A program made the position numbers and the translations under genes. From Massilia sp. METH4 (GTDB taxonomy: Bacteria > Pseudomonadota > Gammaproteobacteria > Burkholderiales > Burkholderiaceae_D): a DNA stretch of 64,000 nt. How positions within the stretch are numbered: the first letter of the stretch is position 1; the number at the start of each line of letters is the position of its first letter. The DNA lies in NCBI RefSeq assembly GCF_037094685.1, contig NZ_CP146614.1, forward strand, positions 2,232,001 through 2,296,000, read 5' to 3'. The notes beneath the pieces were generated by a model. The model did no database searches and had not been told where the DNA came from. It was given only the letters and a program-made list of their open reading frames with translations. Shown here piece after piece: positions 55,558-64,000 of this stretch.

Positions 55558-56508
55558 ATGGCTTACGAAAACCTGATGGTTTTTACCGGCAACGCTAATC
55601 CTGCGTTGGCAGAAGGGGTCGCGAAAAATCTCGGCATCCCCCTCGGCAAAGCGGTCGTTTCGAAATTCTCGGACGGCGAAGTAATGGTCGAAATCAACGA
55701 GAACGTCCGCGGTAAAGACGTCTTCGTGCTGCAATCGACCTGCGCGCCGACCAACGACAACCTGATGGAACTGATCCTGATGGTCGATGCCCTGAAACGC
55801 GCATCCGCCGGCCGCATCACTGCCGCCATCCCTTACTTCGGCTATGCCCGCCAAGACCGCCGCCCGCGTTCCGCGCGCGTCGCCATCTCGGCCAAAGTCG
55901 TTGCCAACATGCTGGAAGAAGCCGGCGTCGAGCGCGTCCTGATCATGGACCTGCACGCCGACCAGATCCAGGGCTTCTTCGATATCCCGGTCGACAACAT
56001 CTACGCTTCTCCGATCCTGCTGGGCGACCTGCAGAAGAAGGATCACCAGGACCTGCTGGTGGTGTCCCCGGACGTGGGCGGCGTGGTGCGCGCCCGCGCG
56101 CTGGCCAAGCGCCTGAACTGCGACCTGGCGATCATCGACAAGCGCCGTCCCAAAGCCAACGTTTCCGAAGTGATGAACATCATCGGCGACGTGGAAGGCC
56201 GCAACTGCGTGATCATGGATGACATGGTCGACACCGCCGGCACGCTGGTGAAAGCCGCCGAAGTGCTGAAGGAACGCGGCGCCAAGAAAGTCATCGCGTA
56301 TTGCACGCACCCGGTGCTGTCCGGCCCGGCGATCGACCGCATCACGAATTCGTCGCTGGACGAACTGGTGGTGACGGACACGATTCCCCTGTCCGAAGCG
56401 GCCAAGGCATGCGGCAAGATCCGTCAACTGACCTGCGCCCCGCTGCTGGCCGAGACGTTCAAGCGCATCATCAAGGGCGATTCCGTGATCTCCCTGTTCG
56501 TCGACTGA
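55558..56508 (+). CDS. prs: Ribose-phosphate pyrophosphokinase
   Basis: Makes PRPP from ribose 5-phosphate and ATP for nucleotide, His, Trp and NAD synthesis. The 316-residue product has the class I features [28 protein letters not shown] (catalytic loop), the signature [16 protein letters not shown] and the PRPP loop [10 protein letters not shown]. The ATG at 55558 gives the family N-terminus [15 protein letters not shown]. It precedes rplY and pth. Confidence 0.97.
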   Translation: MAYENLMVFTGNANPALAEGVAKNLGIPLGKAVVSKFSDGEVMVEINENVRGKDVFVLQSTCAPTNDNLMELILMVDALKRASAGRITAAIPYFGYARQDRRPRSARVAISAKVVANMLEEAGVERVLIMDLHADQIQGFFDIPVDNIYASPILLGDLQKKDHQDLLVVSPDVGGVVRARALAKRLNCDLAIIDKRRPKANVSEVMNIIGDVEGRNCVIMDDMVDTAGTLVKAAEVLKERGAKKVIAYCTHPVLSGPAIDRITNSSLDELVVTDTIPLSEAAKACGKIRQLTCAPLLAETFKRIIKGDSVISLFVD

Positions 56509-56532
56509 TTTTCGGCGAACGACAGCATTCCA

Positions 56533-56572
56533 GGCGGCGCGGCTGATTTCTCGGCCGCGCCGCCAAAGTTTT
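56533..56572 (+). terminator. Candidate terminator after prs
   Basis: A perfect 11-bp inverted repeat (GGCGGCGCGGC at 56533-56543, complement at 56554-56564) is followed by AAAGTTTT. It lies 24 nt after the prs stop and may separate prs from rplY or attenuate transcription. Confidence 0.65.
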
Positions 56573-56675
56573 ATCCGGCGCCGCGCAATTGCGAAGCCGG
56601 TTTCTCGGAGCTTCCTGGTCGCGGGAAGCTTCATAACAACGGGGTGAACAATCCCGGCTCTTTTTGGAGTATCAA

Positions 56676-57272
56676 ATGAAAGTTGTTGCATTCAAACGCG
56701 AACTGCAGGGCACGGGTGCGAGCCGCCGCCTGCGTAATTCCGGCCAGACCCCTGGCATCATCTACGGCGGCACCGAAGCCCCGGTGACGATCGCCCTGGA
56801 CCACAACGCGCTGTACCACGCGCTGAAGAAAGAAGCTTTCCACGGTTCCGTGCTGGACCTGGAAATCGACGGCAAAGTACAGAAAGTGCTGCTGCGCGAC
56901 TTCCAGATGCACGCATACAAGCAACTGGTGCTGCACGCTGACTTCCAGCGCGTCGATGCAAACCAGCCGGTGCACGTGAAAGTGGCCCTGCACTTCGAAA
57001 ACGCCGAAGTCTCCCCGGCAGTGAAATTGCACGGCGCAACGATCAGCCACGTGGCCAATGAAATCGAAGTGTCCTGCCTGCCGGCCAACCTGCCGGAGTT
57101 CATCGCCGTCGACCTGACGAACATGGACGTGGGTACCACCCTGCACGCTTCGGACCTGAAGCTGCCGGAAGGCGTGACCATCGTCACCCACGGTGCCGAC
57201 ATCACGGTCGCTACCGCCTCGGTACCGGCCGGCCAGGTGTCCGCCGAAGCCGCTGCCGAAGAGAAGAAGTAA
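56676..57272 (+). CDS. rplY: 50S ribosomal protein L25 (CTC form)
   Basis: Binds 5S rRNA. The 198-residue product is the long form: an L25 domain (about 1-95, with [26 protein letters not shown] split by conserved residues) plus the C-terminal TL5/CTC domain (about 100-190), ending in an Ala/Glu-rich tail. The ATG at 56676 is chosen with TTGGAG upstream; the in-frame ATG at 56664 precedes that ribosome binding site. It lies between prs and pth. Confidence 0.95.
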   Translation: MKVVAFKRELQGTGASRRLRNSGQTPGIIYGGTEAPVTIALDHNALYHALKKEAFHGSVLDLEIDGKVQKVLLRDFQMHAYKQLVLHADFQRVDANQPVHVKVALHFENAEVSPAVKLHGATISHVANEIEVSCLPANLPEFIAVDLTNMDVGTTLHASDLKLPEGVTIVTHGADITVATASVPAGQVSAEAAAEEKK

Positions 57273-57290
57273 TCTTCGCTTCGCGATGAA

Positions 57291-57315
57291 AAACCCGCCT
57301 CGGCGGGTTTTTTTT
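57291..57315 (+). terminator. rplY terminator
   Basis: AAACCCGCC (57291-57299) and its perfect complement GGCGGGTTT (57302-57310) form a hairpin followed by eight T. It lies 18 nt after the rplY stop. Confidence 0.9.
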
Positions 57316-57318
57316 CGC

Positions 57319-57441
57319 CAATATTTCCCGAAAAATGGGGACGTACCCCATTTTTTGAGCAATATTTCCCGGAAAATGGGGTACGTCCCCATTTTTTGAG
57401 CAATATTTCCTGAAAAACGGGGTACGTCCCCATTTTCTGGG
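57319..57441. repeat. Three tandem 41-bp palindromic repeats
   Basis: Copies at 57319-57359, 57360-57400 and 57401-57441 share the frame CAATATTTCC... and a central palindrome with GGGG and CCCC arms. The core is GGGGACGTACCCC in copy 1 and GGGGTACGTCCCC in copies 2 and 3. Copies 1 and 2 are nearly identical; copy 3 is more diverged. The palindromes resemble the element at 17159-17197. They fill the rplY-pth spacer. Confidence 0.88.
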
Positions 57442-57518
57442 AAACGTTTCGCGTCGTCACTCCTTTCGTTTCGCCGGCTTCTCCGCGATAATCCGCCTTT
57501 TCCTTTCCCATCCGCGCC

Positions 57519-58091
57519 ATGACCATCCGCCTGATCGTCGGCCTCGGCAATCCCGGCCCCGACTACGAGCAAACCCGCCACAATGCCGGCTTCTGGCTGG
57601 TGGACCATCTCGCCACCGGCCCGCTGCAGCGCGAGAGCCGCTTCAATGCGCTGGCGCAGAAGACGTCCATCGGCGGCAACGAGGTGTGGCTGCTGGAGCC
57701 GCAGACGTATATGAACCGCTCCGGCCAGTCGGTCGGCGGCCTGGCGCGCTTCTTCAAGATCAATCCCGATGAAATCCTCGTCGTGCACGACGAGCTCGAC
57801 CTGCTGCCCGGCGTGGCCAAGCTGAAGAAGGGGGGCTCGTCCGGCGGACACAACGGGCTGAAGGACATTACCGCCGCGCTCGGTACGCAGGACTACTGGC
57901 GCCTGCGCATCGGCATCGGCCATCCGCGCACGCTGAACCTCACGCAGAACGTGGCCGACTTCGTGCTGCATCGGCCGCGCCGCGAGGAACAACTGCTGAT
58001 CGACGAAGCCATCCGCAAGAGCCTGGCCGTGATCCCGCTCGCGGTGGCCGGCAGGATGCCGCAGGCCATGATGGAATTGCACAGCGCCTGA
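57519..58091 (+). CDS. pth: Peptidyl-tRNA hydrolase
   Basis: Recycles tRNA from peptidyl-tRNA released by stalled ribosomes. The 190-residue product has [18 protein letters not shown] with the catalytic Asn11 and His21, [10 protein letters not shown], and [10 protein letters not shown] with the catalytic Asp. The length is normal. It is placed after rplY, as in many proteobacteria, but separated here by three palindromic repeats. Confidence 0.96.
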   Translation: MTIRLIVGLGNPGPDYEQTRHNAGFWLVDHLATGPLQRESRFNALAQKTSIGGNEVWLLEPQTYMNRSGQSVGGLARFFKINPDEILVVHDELDLLPGVAKLKKGGSSGGHNGLKDITAALGTQDYWRLRIGIGHPRTLNLTQNVADFVLHRPRREEQLLIDEAIRKSLAVIPLAVAGRMPQAMMELHSA

Positions 58092-58461
58092 GCGAGCCCA
58101 GCTTGGCAAAAAAAACATAAGGTTATTACCTGTACACATTTGCCACAAAATGGGTACACACCAGCGATGGATTGCGCGGCGCAGCATGGCTAACATGCCT
58201 TCACTCGAACGGGAGGCGTCCATGAATTTCCATCCATCGCGCCCCATGCCGTGCCAGCCGCACGGCGCCTGCCTCCCTCCAGCCCCGGCCCCGGCCTGCC
58301 CGCGCGAGCAGACCGATTCACGTCCAGGGCGATAAGTCAGTACCGCCGGCCAGCGCCGGCAGCAAACCCCGAAACCGCATCCCGCCACGGCGCGATGCCA
58401 CCAGTCCGGCGATGCCGCATCGCCGCGGGGACCGTTTTGCCTGAACTTCAAGGAGCTTCCT
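58092..58461. other. Spacer upstream of the ABC exporter operon
   Basis: 370 bases with no convincing gene. It contains an AT-rich patch (about 58108-58150) that could hold the promoter of the downstream export operon. Short open frames in it are rich in Pro/Arg without family resemblance. Confidence 0.45.
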
Positions 58462-59163
58462 TTGAACATCGTTGAACTCACCCACGTCGAAAAGGCGTAC
58501 GGCAAGGACCAGGGCCGGGTTGTTGCACTGCACAAACTCAGCCTGCACGTGCAACCCGGCGAATTTGCCTGCGTCTGGGGCGCCTCGGGCAGCGGCAAGT
58601 CCACGCTGCTCAACATCATCGGCCTGCTGGACCGTGCCGACATCGGCGCCGTGCATATCGACGGCACCGACTGCGCGATTCTCGACGATGGCGAGGCCGC
58701 GCAATTTCGCAACGCCACGATCGGCTTCGTGTTCCAGGGCTTCAACCTGGTGCCGGTGCTGAGCGCACTGGAGAACGTGATGCTGCCGTTGCAGATCGCC
58801 GGCATCCCGGCCGCGGAAGGCAAGGCGCGCGCACTGCGCATGCTGGCCGACGTGGGCCTGGAACAGCAGGCCCACAAGCGGCCCGACGAGATGAGCGGCG
58901 GCCAGCGCCAGCGCGTGGCGATCGCCCGGGCCCTCGTCAACGAACCGAAGCTGGTGCTGGCCGACGAGCCCACCGCCAACCTCGACTCCGTCACGTCCGA
59001 ATCCGTGATCGGCCTGATGCGCAAGCTGAACCGCGAGAAGGGCGTCACCTTCGTGTTCTCTACGCACGACGCGCGGCTGCTCGGCTATGCCAGCCGGCGC
59101 CTGGAATTGTCCGATGGCCGCATCGCCACGGACACCCGCAACGCCAACGAAAGGGCCGCATGA
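58462..59163 (+). CDS. ABC transporter ATP-binding protein (LolD/MacB-like)
   Basis: The 233-residue ATPase has Walker A GASGSGKST (40-48), signature MSGGQRQR (144-151) and Walker B LVLADEPT (164-171), of the LolD/MacB/FtsE group. The start is TTG at 58462 with a strong AAGGAG ribosome binding site 6 nt upstream, and no ATG fits. It overlaps the permease gene by 4 nt. It powers the exporter formed with the next gene. The cargo is unknown, but the neighbours suggest a lipid or lipoprotein-like molecule. Confidence 0.92.
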   Translation: MNIVELTHVEKAYGKDQGRVVALHKLSLHVQPGEFACVWGASGSGKSTLLNIIGLLDRADIGAVHIDGTDCAILDDGEAAQFRNATIGFVFQGFNLVPVLSALENVMLPLQIAGIPAAEGKARALRMLADVGLEQQAHKRPDEMSGGQRQRVAIARALVNEPKLVLADEPTANLDSVTSESVIGLMRKLNREKGVTFVFSTHDARLLGYASRRLELSDGRIATDTRNANERAA

Positions 59164-60398
59164 TGGACATGATCACCCGCTTCAAGCTCGCCGCCCGCAA
59201 CGCGGCCCGCAACCGCCGGCGCAGCGTGGCCACCCTGGCTTCGGTCGTCATCGGCTTTGTCGCGCTGTCGTTGTTCGAGGGCTATTTCGTCTCCGTGTAC
59301 AGCTCGCTGGAGGACGAAGTCATCGTCGGCGAACGCCTCGGCCACCTCACCATCGCCAAACCGGGCCTGTTCGACAAGGGCGCACAGGACCCGCGCCGCT
59401 ACGCCTTCACGGAAAGCGAACTGGCCAAGGCCACGGCCAAGCTGAAGGCAATCCCGGGCGTGAAGCTGGTCAGCCCGCGCATCGCGATGTCGGGCCTGGT
59501 CAGCAACGGTGATACCTCGCGCATCTATATCGGCGAAGGCATGCGCGCCGAGGACATGCTCGTGCTGCGCGGTGAAAAATACGCCGACCAGCCGGGCAAG
59601 CTCGATCCGCAGAAGCCGCAGGGCGCCGTGTTCGGCAAGCGGCTGGCCGAATCGCTGGGCTTGAAACCGGGCGGTGACGCCACGCTGCTGGGCGCCACGC
59701 TGGACGGCATGGTCAACGCCGTGGGCATCCAGGTGCTCGAAGCATCGGCAACGGGCAGCCTGGGCACCGACGACAAGTTCGTGCTGACCTCGCTCGACAC
59801 GGCGCGCCGCCTGATGGCCTACGACGGCGCCGAGCGCATCGTGCTGCTGCTGGAGCAGGGCACCGACCTGGCCGCCACCACCGACGCCGTGACGGCCGCG
59901 CTGGCCGGCGAGGGCATCCAGGTCGAGGTGCGCGACTGGCGCACGCTGTCGGTCTACTACAACCAGGTGAAGAACCTGTTCGACATGATGTACCTGTTCA
60001 TCAGCATCGTCGTCGCCATCGTCGTGCTGGCCAGCGTGTTCAACACGATGGGCATGACGATCACCGAGCGCACCCGCGAGATCGGCACACTGCGCGCGCT
60101 GGGCATGCAGGTGCGCACGCTGGATGGCTTGTTCGTGCTGGAAGGCATGCTGATCGTGGCGATCGGCTGCGCCGCCGGCATGGCCGTCACGCTGGCCCTG
60201 GGCGCCCTGATCAACGGCGCCGGCATCACCTACATGCCGCCGGACGCTGCCGCCGAAGTACCGCTGGTCGTCAAGCTGGTGGCCGGCAACCTGGTTGGAT
60301 CCCTGTTTACGCTGGTGGTGCTGGCCGCGGTGGCCTCGTACCTGCCGGCACGGCGCGCTTCGCGCCGCAACATCGTAGGAGCACTGTCCCATGTCTAA
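59160..60398 (+). CDS. ABC transporter permease (FtsX/MacB family)
   Basis: The 412-residue permease has one N-terminal helix (about 24-44), a large periplasmic domain (about 45-270) and three C-terminal helices (near 278-300, 325-350 and 370-400). This is the LolC/E and MacB-type mechanotransmission layout, with FNTMGMTITERTREIGTLRALG after the second helix. It overlaps the ATPase gene by 4 nt and the following gene by 8 nt, so the three are translated together. Such permeases extract substrates from the outer leaflet of the inner membrane. Confidence 0.9.
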   Translation: MMDMITRFKLAARNAARNRRRSVATLASVVIGFVALSLFEGYFVSVYSSLEDEVIVGERLGHLTIAKPGLFDKGAQDPRRYAFTESELAKATAKLKAIPGVKLVSPRIAMSGLVSNGDTSRIYIGEGMRAEDMLVLRGEKYADQPGKLDPQKPQGAVFGKRLAESLGLKPGGDATLLGATLDGMVNAVGIQVLEASATGSLGTDDKFVLTSLDTARRLMAYDGAERIVLLLEQGTDLAATTDAVTAALAGEGIQVEVRDWRTLSVYYNQVKNLFDMMYLFISIVVAIVVLASVFNTMGMTITERTREIGTLRALGMQVRTLDGLFVLEGMLIVAIGCAAGMAVTLALGALINGAGITYMPPDAAAEVPLVVKLVAGNLVGSLFTLVVLAAVASYLPARRASRRNIVGALSHV

Positions 60399-61152
60399 AG
60401 TCAAGCACCTGGTGCGGCTGTTGCTGGCAGCCGCCGTTACCCTGGAAGCGCATGCCGGTACCGAAGGCGTGCCCGATCCCAACAAGCTGCTCGAACAGAG
60501 CGACATGGCGCGCGGCGGCGGCCTGAAGGGCGTGCAACTGTCCAGCAGCGTCACCGAGATCCGCGACGGCCAGGCCGGCTCGGAACTGAAGCTGCAGATC
60601 CAGGCCGCCGCCACCGACAGCCTGATCAGCTTCACGGAACCGCCCCGCGTGCGCGGCAACCGCATGCTGATGCAGGGCCGGAACATGTGGTTCGCCTCGC
60701 CGGACGTGCGCAAGCCCGTCGCCATCTCGCCGCGCCAGCGCATGCTGGGCGAAGCGTCGAACGGCGACATCGCCACCACCAACTACAGCCGCGACTACGA
60801 TGCGGCGCTGGTGGGCGAGGGCACCGTCGACGGCCGGCCGGTGTGGGTGCTGGACCTGAAGGCGAAGTCGAGCTCCGTGGCCTACGACCGCATCCGCTAC
60901 TTCGTCGACAAGGAAAGCGCGCTCGGCATCAAGGCCGAATACTTCGCCGTGTCCGGCAACGTGCTGAAGACGGCGCGCATCGAGTACGACAACCACGTGC
61001 GCCACAACGGCCAGACCGTGCGCTTCGTCAGCAAGATGGAAATCGCCGACGCGCTCGAACCTTCCCGGCGTACCGTCCTCAAATACTGGGACGTGAAAGT
61101 GAACGACGTTTCATCGTCCACGCTCAGCCTGGCAAACCTGACGCGCAATTGA
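60391..61152 (+). CDS. LolA-like outer-membrane lipoprotein-sorting protein
   Basis: The 253-residue product has a signal peptide (MSKVKHLVRLLLAAAVTLEAHA) and a beta-rich body resembling the LolA-like family annotated as outer membrane lipoprotein-sorting proteins (pattern RGNRMLMQGRNMWFASPDVRKPVAI split over about 90-115). It probably carries a hydrophobic cargo across the periplasm. It overlaps the ABC permease gene by 8 nt, so it belongs to the same export system. It is distinct from housekeeping LolA. Confidence 0.85.
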   Translation: MSKVKHLVRLLLAAAVTLEAHAGTEGVPDPNKLLEQSDMARGGGLKGVQLSSSVTEIRDGQAGSELKLQIQAAATDSLISFTEPPRVRGNRMLMQGRNMWFASPDVRKPVAISPRQRMLGEASNGDIATTNYSRDYDAALVGEGTVDGRPVWVLDLKAKSSSVAYDRIRYFVDKESALGIKAEYFAVSGNVLKTARIEYDNHVRHNGQTVRFVSKMEIADALEPSRRTVLKYWDVKVNDVSSSTLSLANLTRN

Positions 61153-61196
61153 CGACTGCACGCATTCAGGCTTAACCCACCACCAACGAGGTTCAC

Positions 61197-62459
61197 ATGC
61201 GGTTTGCTCTGATAGTGCTGGCCACCCTGGCGGCCAGTACGGGGGACGTGTACGCCCGCGATCCTGAATATGGTGCCGACCTGGTGCTGTTCAGCTCCCT
61301 GTACGACGTGCGGGGAGACAGCAGCTTCAACCCTGGCAACCTGCTGGCAGGCCTGCCGCGCATGGAGCACGGTGCCCAGGCCAGGATGCGCTGGCGCATG
61401 GAAGGCGAGTACGGTGTGCTGGCCATCGGCCCGCGCGTGACGTTCAGCAAGGCGACCGGCACCAATGCGGCCGCCGGCGACACGCGCGACACGAAAGCCT
61501 ACCTGCAGAACTGGCTGGTGGAAGGGCGCCTGGGGAACGTCGATGTGTTCTACAGCCGCGAACTGATGTTGTGGGGGCCGTCGCAATTCGCCTCGCCGTC
61601 GAACCCGTTCTTCATCGAGACCAACCAGGTGAACCCGTTCACGGAACTGCCGTCGCGCGATTTCGTGGGTGCCCGCTGGCGCATCGACGACCGCAATACC
61701 GTGGCGCTGGTGCGCAATGTCGACGAAGGGCGCGACCGCGAAGTGCTGCGGCCGTTCAGGCAGGAGACGGCGCTGCGCGCCGACCACGTGGCCGACGCGT
61801 TCGCCGTCGGCGCCGTGGCCTCCTGGCGCGCCGGCCGGAAGCAGTACGGCGCGTACGGCCAGTGGACCGTCAACGATGCCGTGCTGCTGTACTTCGATGC
61901 CGCCACCTTCCGGGGTTCGCGCCGCCTCGTGGCCCTCGCGCCGGAAATCGCCGGGGACTGGCAGCTGGCCACCCGCGGCGACGACCGCAAGCGCCACTAC
62001 GACGTGCTGGTGGGCGGGTCCTACACCTTCGCCGGCGGCAGCTCGGTGAACCTGGAATACCGCCGCAACACGGAAGGCTACACGGCGGCGGAGCGGGAAG
62101 GGCTCAATGCCTTCGCCGTCGCCCAGGCGGACCGGTTCCGCGGCAGCGATCCCCTCGCGGCCGGCGTCGCGGCCGGGCAGCTGGGCGCGGTCGTGCAGCC
62201 GTACGCCCGCACCTACGGGCGCGACACCGTGTATGCGCAGTACGTCAACCGCAGCATTGCCCCGGGCACCAGCCTCGTCGTGCAGGTGAGCTACGGATTG
62301 AATTCCCACGACGGCAGTACCACCGCGGTGATCTCGCACGACCTGAGCGACCGCATCAAGCTGGCCGCCAACCTCACCGTGCCGTTCGGCTCCCGCGCCG
62401 GCGACACCCGCCGCTACCTGGACAGCGTGCTGTTCTTCGGCATGACGGCAAGTTTTTGA
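61197..62459 (+). CDS. Predicted outer-membrane beta-barrel protein
   Basis: The 420-residue product has a signal peptide (cleavage expected after VYA) and then many alternating amphipathic strands (for example HYDVLVGGSYTFAG, SSVNLEYRRNTEGY, TSLVVQVSYGLNSH). It ends in Phe (FFGMTASF), as outer-membrane barrels do. I cannot assign it to a named porin family. It lies 44 nt after the LolA-like gene on the same strand and is a likely outer-membrane partner of the exporter. Confidence 0.8.
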   Translation: MRFALIVLATLAASTGDVYARDPEYGADLVLFSSLYDVRGDSSFNPGNLLAGLPRMEHGAQARMRWRMEGEYGVLAIGPRVTFSKATGTNAAAGDTRDTKAYLQNWLVEGRLGNVDVFYSRELMLWGPSQFASPSNPFFIETNQVNPFTELPSRDFVGARWRIDDRNTVALVRNVDEGRDREVLRPFRQETALRADHVADAFAVGAVASWRAGRKQYGAYGQWTVNDAVLLYFDAATFRGSRRLVALAPEIAGDWQLATRGDDRKRHYDVLVGGSYTFAGGSSVNLEYRRNTEGYTAAEREGLNAFAVAQADRFRGSDPLAAGVAAGQLGAVVQPYARTYGRDTVYAQYVNRSIAPGTSLVVQVSYGLNSHDGSTTAVISHDLSDRIKLAANLTVPFGSRAGDTRRYLDSVLFFGMTASF

Positions 62460-62464
62460 CAACA

Positions 62465-62567
62465 GGAGCGCCTGGCAAGGCCCTCGGGGCAAGGCGCGGC
62501 GTCGACGACAGTACGGCTGTACTGCGAGACGCTGCAACGCAGCAACGAGGGTTTTGCCAGGTGCTCC
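62465..62567. repeat. Structured 103-bp inverted-repeat element
   Basis: Outer arms at 62465-62486 and 62546-62567 are inverted copies matching at 19 of 22 positions. Between them lies a second palindrome, CAGTAC-GGCT-GTACTG (62509-62524). There is no open frame and no terminal T-run. It lies between the barrel gene and the acyl-AMP ligase gene and looks like a mobile or dispersed extragenic element. Confidence 0.7.
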
Positions 62568-62589
62568 AAAACGACAGGGGTAGACGAAG

Positions 62590-64000
62590 ATGAACATGCT
62601 TGACGACCGCGCGCCGCGCGACCTGGTGGACCTGCTGCAAAGCCAGGCCGCCCGGTTGCCCGACTTCCCGGTACTGACTTACCTGCGGGACGGCGAGGAA
62701 GCCGCCGCCACCGCCACTTTCGCCGAGCTGGACAGGGAAGCGCGCGCCATTGCCCAGGCGCTGGCCGCCACCACCGAGCCCGGCGACCGCGTGATGTTGC
62801 TGTACCTGCCGGGCATGGAATTCACCAGCGCGTACTTCGGCTGCCTGTATGCGGGCCGCATCGCCGTGCCGCTGCCGCCGCCGCGGCCGGCCCGCCTGCA
62901 GCAGACGCTGGAAAAGCTGCTGGCCATCGCCGCCTCGGCCGCGCCGCGCGCCGTGCTCACCACGCGCCTCCTGGCCGACAAGGCCGCCGAATGGTTCGAC
63001 GCGATGCCGGCCCTGCGCGAGATGGCCTGGATCGCCAGCGAGGAAGTGGACATGGCCCGTGCCGCCGACTGGCAGCGCCCCGTGATCGACCCGCAGGGCG
63101 TGGCCTTCCTGCAGTACACATCCGGCTCCACGGCCCTGCCGAAGGGCGTCATGCTCACGCATGCCAACCTGCTGGCCAATACCGAGTACTTCGCCCTCGG
63201 CTGCGCGCACGGCCCGCATTCGAGCTTGCTGAACTGGCTGCCGCCGTTTCACGACCTGGGCCTGATCTACGGCCTGCTCACGCCCGTGCGGCTGGGCATC
63301 CGCGGCTACATCATGCCGAATGCCTCGTTCGTGCAGCAGCCTTCGCGGTGGGTGCGCGCGATCAGCCGCTACCGCATCACCCACACGATGGGGCCGAATT
63401 TCGCGTTCGACCTGGCCATGAAGAGCGTGACGGCTGGCGAGCTGGCGGAACTGGATCTGTCGTGCTGGCAGGGCGCGTTGAACGGCGCGGAACCGGTGCG
63501 CATGGAAACGATGCGCGCCTTCACCGAGAAGTTCGCGCCGGTGGGCTTTCGCGCCAGCGTGTTCAACCCCAGCTGGGGCCTGGCGGAAGCGAGCTGCATC
63601 GTCACCGGCAGCCACCTGAAGGGCACCACGAGCCCCAACGGCCTCTACGTGGATGCGCGGGCGCTGGAGATGCACAAGGTCGAGGTGCGCCCCGGCGGAC
63701 CGGGCGCCACGTGGCTCGCCTGCAGCGGCTACCTGATCGCCGACACGGCACTGGCGATCGTCGATCCGGCCACCCGCACCCGCTGCGCGCCGGATCGCGT
63801 GGGCGAGATCTGGGTGCGCAATGCGGCCGTGGGCGCCGGCTACTGGCAGAACCCGGAACGTAGCGAGGAAACGTTCGGCGGCCGGCTGGCGGCGCAGTCG
63901 TCCGATGATGGGCATCGCTGGATGCGCACCGGCGACCTGGGCTTCCTGCACGAGGGCCAGGTGGTCATCGCCGGCCGCATGAAGGACGTGATCATCATCC
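62590..64000 (+). CDS. Fatty acyl-AMP ligase (FAAL), 3' truncated by the window
   Basis: About 470 residues are visible, starting MNMLDDRAPRDLVDLLQ. This is an adenylate-forming enzyme with the AMP-binding loop QYTSGSTALPKGVMLTH, the FAAL-type NWLPPFHDLGLIYGLL, NGAEPVRMETM and the hinge-region motif MRTGDLGFLHEGQVVIAGRMKDVIII at the edge. FAALs activate fatty acids and load them onto acyl carrier proteins of polyketide or nonribosomal peptide pathways. Ala replaces the usual Gly/Ser in STALPKG. An alternative ATG lies at 62596. The downstream genes are not visible. Confidence 0.9.
   Translation, partial: MNMLDDRAPRDLVDLLQSQAARLPDFPVLTYLRDGEEAAATATFAELDREARAIAQALAATTEPGDRVMLLYLPGMEFTSAYFGCLYAGRIAVPLPPPRPARLQQTLEKLLAIAASAAPRAVLTTRLLADKAAEWFDAMPALREMAWIASEEVDMARAADWQRPVIDPQGVAFLQYTSGSTALPKGVMLTHANLLANTEYFALGCAHGPHSSLLNWLPPFHDLGLIYGLLTPVRLGIRGYIMPNASFVQQPSRWVRAISRYRITHTMGPNFAFDLAMKSVTAGELAELDLSCWQGALNGAEPVRMETMRAFTEKFAPVGFRASVFNPSWGLAEASCIVTGSHLKGTTSPNGLYVDARALEMHKVEVRPGGPGATWLACSGYLIADTALAIVDPATRTRCAPDRVGEIWVRNAAVGAGYWQNPERSEETFGGRLAAQSSDDGHRWMRTGDLGFLHEGQVVIAGRMKDVIII

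Noticed and set aside
57319..57441. A possible CRISPR array
   Set aside because: The three 41-bp units are contiguous with no unique spacers, and each unit is a palindrome. No cas genes are present. The 14-bp and 19-bp arrays also lack spacers.
58150..58335. A small open frame of 61 codons upstream of the ABC ATPase
   Set aside because: Its Pro/Arg-rich translation has no family resemblance and it lacks a ribosome binding site; the region is better read as leader or promoter space.

Overview
This 64 kb window is GC-rich, densely coding chromosome from a betaproteobacterium. I infer Oxalobacteraceae of the Massilia/Duganella/Pseudoduganella type. The basis is the gene order (spc/alpha ribosomal block; cytochrome c4 with System II cytochrome c maturation, msrPQ, lysA, lptM and cyaY; mrcA divergent from pilMNOPQ, aroKB and dgt; lolB-ispE-tRNA-Gln-prs-rplY-pth), PEP-CTERM proteins, and several families of short palindromic extragenic repeats. 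The genus is an inference.

Layout. 1-7528: the 3' part of the spc operon and the alpha operon, from rpsH (cut by the window edge) to rplQ, interrupted by two unusually long, highly structured spacers (rpsK-rpsD and rpoA-rplQ) and by an intrinsic terminator between rpsD and rpoA. 7529-10456: a gene-poor stretch with a small membrane protein, an orphan DsbD N-terminal domain and a Spy/CpxP-like protein. 10655-17151: a two-component system followed by an RND efflux adaptor and pump. 17308-19633: a TonB-like proline-rich membrane protein and two tandem PEP-CTERM paralogues. 19796-25268: two divergent LysR/MFS pairs placed tail to tail, then a short-chain dehydrogenase. 25297-36477: hemB-engB, cytochrome c4, the resB-ccsB cytochrome c maturation genes, msrPQ, lysA-lptM, cyaY and a SulP transporter. 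36553-47561: PBP1A, the type IV pilus operon pilMNOPQ, a fused aroKB, dgt and a small coiled-coil protein with a triplicated 3' end. 47795-51687 (minus strand): mutM, a dynamin-like GTPase and mutY. 51801-58091: TPR lipoprotein, lolB, ispE, tRNA-Gln, prs, rplY, pth. 58462-64000: an ABC exporter, a LolA-like periplasmic protein, an outer-membrane barrel and the start of a fatty acyl-AMP ligase, probably the edge of a lipid or lipopeptide biosynthesis and export locus.

The window is mostly housekeeping. The points most worth a second look are the structured RNA spacers in the alpha operon, the chain of overlapping start/stop codons in a 14-bp tandem repeat in front of resB, the repeat arrays in front of lolB and after the small coiled-coil gene, and the ABC/LolA-like/barrel/FAAL cluster cut by the right edge.
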